Shown: positions 56,722-64,000 of the stretch, piece by piece
How the letters are laid out: every line of letters begins with the position of its first letter
Numbering within the stretch: position 1 is the first letter of the stretch
Origin: Gnetum montanum
Taxonomy: Eukaryota > Streptophyta > Gnetopsida > Gnetales > Gnetaceae
DNA: 64,000 nucleotides
Assembly: GCA_015680685.1 (NCBI GenBank)
Contig: MNCI01025456.1
Coordinates: forward strand, 1,040,106-1,104,105
Direction of reading: 5' to 3'
Notes under the pieces: generated by a model
Told to the model about the DNA's origin: nothing
Database searches by the model: none
The model's input: only the letters and a program-made list of their open reading frames with translations
Program-made: the position numbers and the translations under genes

Positions 56722-57772
56722 TTATCAATCAGAGGCTGCACTCTACGAAGTTTGAGCCGCAGCTTCTTCCCTCTTCCCTCATCTGTGTTGGGAGGTTCCT
56801 TAGCCGAAAGAGACCTCTTGCATTGTAGCTTGATTGTCATGGTCTCTGTAATGAGGCATTCCCCCCTTGTCACATTTTCGGTGGTAGTGGTAAGTGCCTC
56901 TCCCAAATTGTCCTAGGCCCGAAAGTTGCATGCCACTCGATCCCTCGTCGTCATTGAAAATGATTCCCCAATAGCTTCTAGGGGGTCCTGAGATCAAGTG
57001 GTACAGAAGACTTGGCAGATCCACGGTTTAGAAATCTAGTTATAATCTTGTAGTACTCAGACTCCATTCTCATGGGCTACCAAGAATTCCATGAAACGTC
57101 GAAGGCAAGCTATGAAAAAGGCATGATGCATGTTGAAATAGGACTCAAGCTTCCCATGAAGCTTGACTATTTCAGCCTGCATGCCTTTACAAAGGTGTTT
57201 TTCCCAATTGTAACAAGTCTCCTCTTCCATGACATCCCTCATTATCCAAGCTTGCTCAATTCCAATGATTTTTCCATGGAAGAGCAGCTTGGGGAAGGCA
57301 CGAGAACAGAAGAAAAGGTAAACCGTTTTGGCCACCCATAGCCTAAACTTCTCCATGTAGATTCCCTTTCAGTCCTTTTCCATCCCTATCCACTCCTCAA
57401 TGTCCCCCTAATGGCTTGCATCTTTCTTAGATTTTTCTCCCATGGGGAGGCCATCATAAGGGATGCTGAAAAGATTTGCGAACAATTGGTCGTTGATGTC
57501 AAACACCACTTGCACACCGTGAACACGCATGTGGAAGCGGTCCACTTTTTCTGAGGAGTCGACTAGGGAAAGCATCTCGGCAGGCAGCACGTTCAGATTA
57601 ATGGCCAAAAATAAGTTCATAAGCCCAACCTCCTGAAGGTTATGGACAAGCATGGTTGGGGCCCCATTGCAGAGCCAACACTGGGTCTCTTCCACCTCCC
57701 CGTACTTAAAAAAGAGGTTCGTTTTGTTACTCCTAGAGGCAATCACAGTCACCTTTTGGGATTTCTTCACCA
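56722..57772 (-). pseudogene. Antisense accessory gene of Element 7, domain exon(s)
   Basis: The acceptor aaccatttcag ends at 57773. The frame VVKKSQKVTVIASRSNKTNL joins exactly in phase with the exon ending at 57861 across an 88-bp intron. The 57408-57772 part holds FHMRVHGVQVVFDINDQLF and ANLFSIPYDGLP, the same kind of block as VNICGVTVDFST...VLNLP in the Athila accessory ORF. A helical stretch follows (57057-57356: EEETCYNWEKHLCKGMQAEI, ESYFNMHHAFFIACLRRFM), comparable with its ER(V)YF...NANLPHL part. The rest reaches LRRVQPLID and a weak donor at 56722. A frameshift lies near 56820 and stops near 57405 and 57057. Confidence 0.5.
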
Positions 57773-57860
57773 CTGAAATGGTTTGCAAAGTAAAAGAAAA
57801 AAGTTAGCAAAAGATGAACATCACTCAGACATGTAATAGTGAATTCACAGTTTATCATAC

Positions 57861-58135
57861 CAGGTTTAAATGGCATGGGAAATGGTGGGAGATCCACCAA
57901 CACGTCTTCAACAATGAGCAGCCTGAGGGATGCCCATTCCCTATCCAACCAATCGGCTTCTTTATACTTCCCATAATTTTGGGAATACTAGGTTGGATAG
58001 GTTTTGAACTCACCCCCAAATTGGCCTATTATGTCGACGTGCACATTCCCAGTAGAGGAAAACTCCCGTAGGGCCATCTGTGCCATTGCCAAGGTGTCCA
58101 TGTCACCGTGGAGACCACTCTTGTCAATAAAAAAC
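57861..58135 (-). pseudogene. Antisense accessory gene of Element 7, third recognisable exon
   Basis: The acceptor tgttgccag ends at 58136 and the donor is CCTG|GTATGA at 57861|57860. It encodes FFIDKSGLHGDMDTLAMAQM, EFSSTGNVHVDIIGQFGG and REWASLRLLIVEDVLVDLPP with one stop. It is in phase with the exons on both sides, which chance would not readily give. Confidence 0.55.
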
Positions 58136-58227
58136 CTGGCAACACATAAAAAATGCACATATATACTGTTAACACCTGTGTCTAGCGTAGCACGGATCAC
58201 ACGATAAAATACGTTCATAGAACTCAC

Positions 58228-58675
58228 CCGTCAACATAATAAATGGTTCCAAGTGGGTTCTAAAAGCAGGTGCCCATGTGACAGGCAACGAACAACGTGT
58301 TGTATAAGTGATAGCACTTATACTCAAGCATCTTCCATATCTAACTTAAGCATCTCAAGCTTTTTGGGTGTTGGTTGGAACCCTCTGCCTTCTCACCCCC
58401 GATTGACCCATCAGTTAAAAATTTTAGAATTCCCCGATTTGCCCTAGGCAACAGGGTTTCTGTGATTGCAGCTACTGTCTCCACCAATAAGTGTGACCAA
58501 ACAATCACACTAAAATGGCTAAGGAGGAACTGTAGGAAGTCTCGTGTGCCCTCTCAGAACCAAACCGCCTACTGCTCCACACGTGCATGGGGAGGAGGAA
58601 CATTGACCACTAGTGCACTAAGGTAGCATAGAACTCCACAATCTCCAGGACAATCATGATGGCCTTCAACATGAC
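58228..58675 (-). pseudogene. Antisense accessory gene of Element 7, second recognisable exon
   Basis: The donor TTGACGG|GTGAGTTC (58228|58227) is near-consensus, and the possible acceptor at 58676 is weaker. The antisense reads RDFLQFLLSHFSVIVWSHLL, TLLPRANRGILKFL, YKCYHLYNTLFVACHMGTC and PLGTIYYVDG with several stops. Its phase at the 5' side does not agree with exon 1, so an indel or another acceptor must be assumed. Confidence 0.45.
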
Positions 58676-59494
58676 CTTGCATAATGAAACATCAGACGTT
58701 AGCACTGTGTACGAGTGAAGTTTACATGTAGCATAGCGTAACCCTTTGATTACATATAGTGTAGCATCACATTTTCATTGCATGTAGCGTAGCATGATCT
58801 CGTAGTCGCAAAAATCTCTAAAGCAAAAAAAAACACAAACAACAACGAAAAAAGCCTCATAGTGTAGCATAGTCATCAAACCTCACACAATGCAACAATA
58901 CTTAGATGACACGTAATGTAGCAAATGAACAGGAACAGACAGATGTGCAACAATACAACGACGTGCAACACATCACTGTGACGAGCATGGAAATATGGCA
59001 ACCTTAACAAAAAACAAAGTCAGGAACGTAGCGATATTGCAGGTTCAATAGCATAGCAATGTGACAAACCTAAAGAACTTATGACGTACTAGCATACTAT
59101 AATAAAAACATTACAAAGTGCAGATAAGAAAGAATTCACTGTGCTACAACCATACTCCTACTGTACAAAATAACTTATGCTGTACTACATTAAACACGTG
59201 TCTCATTTGTCAAATCTGGCAGATAGCCAAACCCTCCTGAGGGTGGCACGCTACGCTAACCATGCGCTAAGCTGTCTAGACTCACCCAAGCCTTCGTGAC
59301 AAGGCAATCACAACAATGGTGGTTGAGGTGATGTCACATGCAGCTATAGCATAACATCCGTACAGCCACTATGGCTAACCAACAACAGCAGTAGCGTAGC
59401 AGCCAAAACGGTAACCAAAACAATGGCAAAAGATGCTGATTTCAATAATAATGATTGTTGAAGTCTAAACAAAAAAGGTGGCATAGCAACTTAC

Positions 59495-59613
59495 CAAGCA
59501 AACAGAGTCTCCTCCCGCACTTCAACACACACCTGGGACAGCCGCCTCGAAGTGTCCTTGACTTCGTCCACCTTAGTGAGCCCTCAGTACTTGCGTTCAC
59601 CTTTGGGTACCAT
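59495..59613 (-). pseudogene. Antisense accessory gene of Element 7, first coding exon
   Basis: The ATG at 59611-59613 gives MVPKGERKY, strikingly like the starts of the Athila accessory ORFs (MAPKGPQGEG, MVPKCGQHEG). A stop at codon 10 (TGA, 59584-59586) interrupts it. The exon continues VDEVKDTSRRLSQVCVEVRE and ends at a consensus donor (GCTTG|GTAAGTT, 59495|59494). Confidence 0.55.
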
Positions 59614-59900
59614 TGCTTCACTCAAAAATGTTGTTAGCTGCTACGCTACACCATTTTTCTTTCTCTCAACATGATTGTGCTAGGCTCTGGATGTAGGCTC
59701 TGTGCTCTAACAATGAAATGACAAGTTTACCAAAGGTAAACCCCTATTTATAGGCAATGCGGTGAAAAGAAATTGCCATTTTCGCACCCCGAGTAATGTG
59801 GGATGCCCCGTATAGCATAGCACTTTCGTGTCACAATCCTGCTCTAGCATAGCATCATTTTTTGCAGCATAACAAGTGGGGCCCAACCGAAAATTTCGTC
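59614..59900 (-). promoter_or_regulatory. Antisense promoter and leader in Element 7
   Basis: In antisense cctataaataggggt (TATA at 59746-59753) lies about 135 bases before the ATG. Upstream words such as gtgctatgctatac and gatgctatgctagag recall the U3 palindromes of this element's LTR. Transcription would run away from RT toward protease. Promoter activity is inferred. Confidence 0.5.
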
Positions 59901-59944
59901 CCACCTTGAATTAGCAACCTACCTTTATGAAGCCTACGTACCAC

Positions 59945-60308
59945 GGTCCGCAAAGACCTTAAACTAGTGAAATTTTACAAAGCCTACCCGTTAGCTATCC
60001 GCAAAGACCTTAAACTAGCGACCTTTACAAAACCCACTTGTTAGTGGTCCACAAAGACCTTAAACTAGTAACCTTTACAAAGCCTACCTGTTAATGGTCC
60101 GCAAAGATCTTAAACTAGTAACCTCGATTTACATGCACACTGTAAAATGAGTACGGTCCGCCATGATCTTAAACTGGCAGCAGTAGTATCTATTTCGTAT
60201 TCTAAAATAGATTTTGCAATGTTACGGTCCACCATGATCTTAAACTAGAAAAATTAATGTCCCTAGCGTGTTCAAACTCGTTCACAGTCCGCCAAGACCT
60301 TAAACTGG
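59945..60308. repeat. Seven-copy interspersed tandem repeat upstream of RT
   Basis: The 22-23-base word ggtccgcaaagaccttaaact, followed by a(g/c), starts at about 59945, 59997, 60046, 60096, 60155, 60226 and 60286. Each copy is mildly mutated (cgcaaagacc, ccatgatct, ccaagacc) and separated by 26-48 bases of less conserved sequence. It marks the border between the antisense gene's promoter and the sense RT region. Confidence 0.85.
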
Positions 60309-60569
60309 TAACTTGCGAACTTGGTCGAACAGTTAACAATTATTTCATGTTCCATTGTTGCTTTGCAAATATTTATTATTATGTGCTATAGCTACAAATA
60401 GGTATCACTTGACTTGGCTTTCTCTTATTGTGGTAGGTTGAATAAAATGGCCATGCAGCGTGATCTACATTCGTTTCTAACCTTGACAGGTCCTCATGGC
60501 AAGCTTACAAGACATTTAAACCTAGAGTCAATAGACTAGGAATTATCCACTAATAACACCGTAGCATCC
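60309..60569. other. Non-coding stretch before Element 7 RT
   Basis: No gene is seen. 'ttctcttattgtggtag' near 60420-60437 and 'ccttgacag' near 60482-60490 could serve as 3' splice sites if protease and RT are joined by splicing, as in Ogre elements. Confidence 0.35.
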
Positions 60570-61980
60570 TTGAAAACATTCCTAGATTGGCCCAAACATC
60601 TGGTCCAAGCCTTGGACTTAGAGGCTGGGGATGTGATCGAGGACCCTCTCATTGAAGTACTGGTAAAGACATCTAGGGGGGAGGTAGAGACACTAAAACT
60701 TAGCTTCCTCCTCGATCAACAAATACAAAAGGATGTAGCTAAAGTCCTTCAAGACAATATCAAAGTGTTTGCATGGTCTTATAATGACATGTCGGGTTTA
60801 GACCCACGGCTAATACAACATAACATTATCTTAGACCCACATGTCAAACTAGTTAAGCAAAAGGCTCGAAATTAAACCAGAAATCACACTAGCCGTATGT
60901 GATGAAATCACCAAGCTATACCAAGCAGGTTTCATTCGCGCAATCAATTACTCAGAGTGGGTATCAAACATCATTGTAGTCTCTAAGAAAATGGGAGGTA
61001 TACGAATCTATATAAACTTCCAAGATCTAAATAAAGCAACAATTAAAGATGACTTCCCATTGCCAAGTATTGACCAACTTATTGACACTATGGCTAGTCA
61101 TGCTTTATTATCCTTTATGGGTGGGTTCTTGGGTTACAATCAAATTCGCATCAATCCAAAGCATCAGTTGACAACTATGTTCATGACCCCTTGGAGAACT
61201 TTTTGTTACACTATGATGCCCTTTGGTCTAAAGAATGCCGAAGCCACCTATCAACAAGCCATGACCTACATATTTAGCGACTACCTCCTAAAGAGACTCA
61301 ACGATTACGTGGATGACATAGCAGTCAAGTCTAAGATAGCTATCGATCATCCCATCGATCTAGAGGTAGTCCTTAAGCGTTGTCATAGGCATGACTTACA
61401 TCTTAACCCAAAGAAATGTGTTTTCGGTGTTAAAATCAAATGCATGCTAGGGTTTGTAGTATCAAAGGTTGGAATACGAGTGGACCCTGACAAAGTTAAG
61501 GCCATCGTTAACCTAGCACCCCCTACCAACCTTAAAGAATTACATGGGTTGCAAGGTAGAATACAGTTTATCAGAAGGTTTATAGCAAAGTTGACCAACA
61601 AGTTACGCCCCATGCAACACTTACTAAAGAAGGGGGTTAACTTTGAGTGGACAACCCAGTGTCAACAAGCTTTTGATGACTTAAAAAGAAAGAGCTTTTA
61701 CACCTCCCAACTATTCATCCACCATAGAGGGATAAGCCTTTCTACATCAACCTTGCCACCTCGAACACATCTATCGTAGCACTGTTATGCCAAAAAAGAG
61801 AAGGTGGCTCTGAAATCCCAGTTTATTACCTGAGCCATGCATTAATAGCCTATGAAGCAAAATATAACAAGGTGGAAAGGAATTGTCTCTCCCCTAGTAT
61901 TTGTGCTAAAAACATGAAGAAATTACCTGTTCCATAGCTAGTTAACATTATATGCAAAAGCAACGTACTTTGGGCTATCA
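60570..61980 (+). pseudogene. Reverse transcriptase and RNase H of Element 7 (Tat/Ogre type)
   Basis: An RT-proximal stretch is open at 60570-60875 (VLQDNIKVFAWSYNDMSGLD, typical 'D.FAW...DMPGI' sequence). A one-base shift at about 60873 precedes RT proper. RT then stays open to 61779: GFIRAINYSEWVSNIIVVSK, YINFQDLNKATIKDDFPLP, MPFGLKNAEATYQQAM and NDYVDDIAVKS, with the YVDD box at residues 106-109 from 60991. The motif A Asp is lost (FMGGFLGYNQI where the family has FLDGFSGYNQI), so the enzyme would be dead. RNase H follows from about 61720 (YLSHALIAYEAKYNKVERN) and decays by 62090. Confidence 0.8.
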
Positions 61981-62169
61981 CGAACAACTTATATGAAAGT
62001 AGCAGAATAGCTCGATGGAAAGCTATAATGGCAGAATTCAATTTACACTATGTAGTCCAATCATCGACAAAAGGACAAGTGATAGCTACGTAGCTTACAA
62101 CCTCACCCGTCGATGATCAGGCAACCATAAAATCAGAATTCCCCAACGAACATGTTAGCCTGTGCCATT

Positions 62170-62543
62170 ACACTTCGAGGCCACTTTACATTTTGATGGT
62201 GCCTCAACCACGTGAGGTAGTAGGTTGTTGCCATCATTACATTCCCCTCAGGGGATATTCAACCTTTTGCTTACCGTTTTACATTCCTTTGTATGAACAA
62301 TGTAGTTGAGTATGAAGGACTCCTTAGGGGCCTCTTAGCAGCCCAACAATTAAAGATTCAACATTTGGTAGTCTGAGGAAATTCTCAACTTGTTGTCAAC
62401 CAAATCATCAAAGTCTATGCCTATAAAGCTTCATACTTGCAGCCTTATTGTGATTTGGCCAAAAACTTGTTGAAACAGTTCACAATGACAGACATCCAGC
62501 ATGTGCCACACAATGAAAACACTCTAGCTGATGCCTTGGCCAT
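62170..62543 (+). pseudogene. Second (archaeal-type) RNase H domain of Element 7, truncated
   Basis: LHFDGAST (first Asp), NNVVEYEGLLRGLLAAQQL (Glu), then GNSQLVVNQI where the family has GDS, so the third acidic residue is lost. It ends HVPHNENTLADALA. This extra RNase H after the normal one defines the Tat lineage of Ty3/gypsy. The frame is cut at 62543 by the LTR of Element 6. Integrase should follow but lies beyond the window, if it survives. Confidence 0.8.
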
Positions 62544-63451
62544 TGATGAGTTATGGTCTATCAGGCCCAGTTATTGGACCCCCGATATCGAGGCTGTGTT
62601 AACTAGGCCATGTATACAAGGCTCCGTATACGCGGTCGCATATAGATGGCCCCGTCGATACATCCACCCATGCATCGATGCAACCCCATTTACGCAAAGT
62701 CTATTTTAGCTATAAATAAGCGCACACTCATCGCACTTAGGCATCTTTTGTGTTAATTGTAGGGAAGCTCTTGCAGTTTGTTTTCATAGAAGCTAGACTA
62801 GTTTCCCAAGTGCATGCTCGCAATGTGATTCTTGTAATTGTATGGAACCTTTATTTCGAGTGTGACGTACTTGGACACGCACATGATCAGCAATAAAGAT
62901 CGAGATTACTTCATCATTGCAGCATTCACTTAGTTTTAATTATTTAATTGTTATTGTTATTTATTATTTTCTTAGTTAATATTTCTTTACCATCATTTAC
63001 TATTCTTGTTGTTAACAGTAGAATGAGTACAACTTAATCACGAGAATTTAAGTGTGACTACTTGGTAACCCAGTAGCATACCTAGGATCTACGCTTGGTA
63101 ATCCCAATAGTACTTGTGCATGAGGTCCAAGATGTGTATGAATGATTAAGGAACCAATACTCATCGCACTTAGGCTAGCTTAGACTTCATTTCCTATTGC
63201 TTATTAGTTTAATCAAGATTATTTTCCATTGTCTCTAGGAGTAGCACTAGTTTAGGATCACATCATATGCCTCACTCTGGACTAAATCATACATGACAAA
63301 GCAAATACTAGTCCAGGTGGGAAGACAACAAACTACGATCAACATGTAACTATCTAGATACCACAACTAGCCTGTCCATGAAGTTTGACTGGATCATGCA
63401 TGAACGTTCGTATTTGTATGGTTGAGTGTAGGGGTACCTTGCCACTCATCA
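62544..63451 (+). repeat. Element 6 5' LTR (LTR-L)
   Basis: 908 bp, TGATGAG...CACTCATCA, with a TATA box at 62711-62718. Its U5 half (from about 62820) matches LTR-A/B closely. Its U3 is short and different, with tcgcatatag, cgtcgatac and gcatcgatgc words. The pentamer before it (gccat, 62539-62543) would be the left target duplication; the right copy is outside the window. Confidence 0.9.
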
Positions 63452-63470
63452 TTGGCACCATTGCTGGGGA
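63452..63470 (+). promoter_or_regulatory. Primer-binding site (tRNA-Asp type), Element 6
   Basis: ttggcaccattgctgggga directly follows the LTR and matches the Element 2 site exactly in sense. Confidence 0.85.
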
Positions 63471-63592
63471 CGGTGCTAGTTATCTCGGTTAGTTATATCA
63501 TACAAGGTCACTGTACAAGAATTAACAATATATCTTTTAGGAAGAAATAATTACAAAAAGTCACATACAAATTCACACATAATTTCACAACC

Positions 63593-64000
63593 ATGCCTCT
63601 CCTACAAGACTATGATAATGCCACATCTAGTGAGGCAATTCATTAGAGAACCAACAAATTATATGACAATGAAGATTGGAGTACGCAACCTGAGGTGGTG
63701 GTTTCTTATAAACATAAACAAAGGCAGCATCGTCCCAACGCACGAAAGCATAACTTACTCGATGACGATCAACCCCTACTAGCAACTACAAGCCTAATGC
63801 AAATACAAGAGGCTATTCGAATCTCCCATAGGCATCGTAAAGAGAGCTGCCTACCTAGGCTTGATTTAAACAACTTCCCTAATTTCTGAAGAGGCTATGA
63901 GTTAGATCTACAACAACATTTACAAGCCTTCTACGATGCCTGTGCATGGAACAACATTGATAACAGTTGGCAAAAACTCAAGCTCTTTCCTATGACACTC
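63593..64000 (+). pseudogene. Gag start of Element 6, runs off the window
   Basis: ATG 63593 gives MPLLQDYDNATSSEAI, close to the Element 3 gag start. Later blocks are LPRLDLNNFPNF, HLQAFYDACAWNNI and SWQKLKLFPMTL, up to the window end. Two in-frame stops (after AIH and NFPNF) show that it is broken in this copy. Similarity to Element 3 in LTR U5, leader and gag makes the two close relatives. Confidence 0.8.

Noticed and set aside
59945-60308. CRISPR-like spaced repeat array
   Set aside because: The genome is plant nuclear, the repeats are degenerate, spacer lengths vary from about 26 to 48 bases, and no cas-like gene is present.

Overview
The window is plant nuclear DNA, probably from a seed plant with a large, repeat-rich genome. 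The taxon cannot be named from sequence alone; a gymnosperm is one possibility. About 9.9 kb of AT-rich sequence on the left holds a candidate host-gene fragment. The rest, roughly 9,877 to 64,000, is one nest of decayed retrotransposons. Almost every retrotransposon gene here carries stops or frameshifts.

Left part (1-9,876): an open exon at 1998-3081 ends in a good splice donor. It joins in frame to a second exon at 7811-7935 that encodes a UBZ4-like zinc finger. The two may be the 3' part of one gene. The remainder is AT-rich, with small tandem repeats and SINE-like traces.

Nest (9,877-41,790): Element 1 is an Athila-like Ty3/gypsy element on the minus strand (5' LTR 40914-41790, 3' LTR 9877-14807). 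Its 3' LTR is split by a 4.1 kb composite with two inverted LTRs (10058-14124). Its gag is split by Element 2, also Athila-like and on the minus strand (24256-39292). The 3' LTR of Element 2 is cut by Element 3, a plus-strand element without pol (24574-30483). A GC-rich, 5'-truncated LINE (32259-35821, 13-bp target duplication) lies in the body of Element 2. Duplicated 5-bp target sites and the continuity of gag across 24255/39293 support this order.

Right part (41,791-64,000): Element 5 is a heavily decayed plus-strand Athila-like element. It is followed by Element 7, a Tat/Ogre-like element with gag, protease, RT, RNase H and the second 'archaeal-type' RNase H. Element 7 is cut at 62,544 by Element 6, whose 5' LTR, tRNA-Asp primer-binding site and gag run off the end.

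The most interesting signal is a shared accessory gene. The Athila-like elements carry, downstream of integrase, a long ORF (an N-terminal domain resembling the plant putative-transposon-protein family, then coiled coil). It has its own TATA promoter, and in the best copies a leader intron that ends directly before the ATG. The sequence upstream of that internal promoter resembles the U3 of the element's own subfamily. Element 7 carries a related-looking gene in antisense, in at least seven exons, between protease and RT. The LINE reads from the end of its ORF2 into the same two-part architecture. Three retroelement classes in one window therefore seem to share one kind of accessory protein.

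Two single-N gaps (26815 and 53985) are each flanked by a ~50-bp direct duplication and look like assembly joins.
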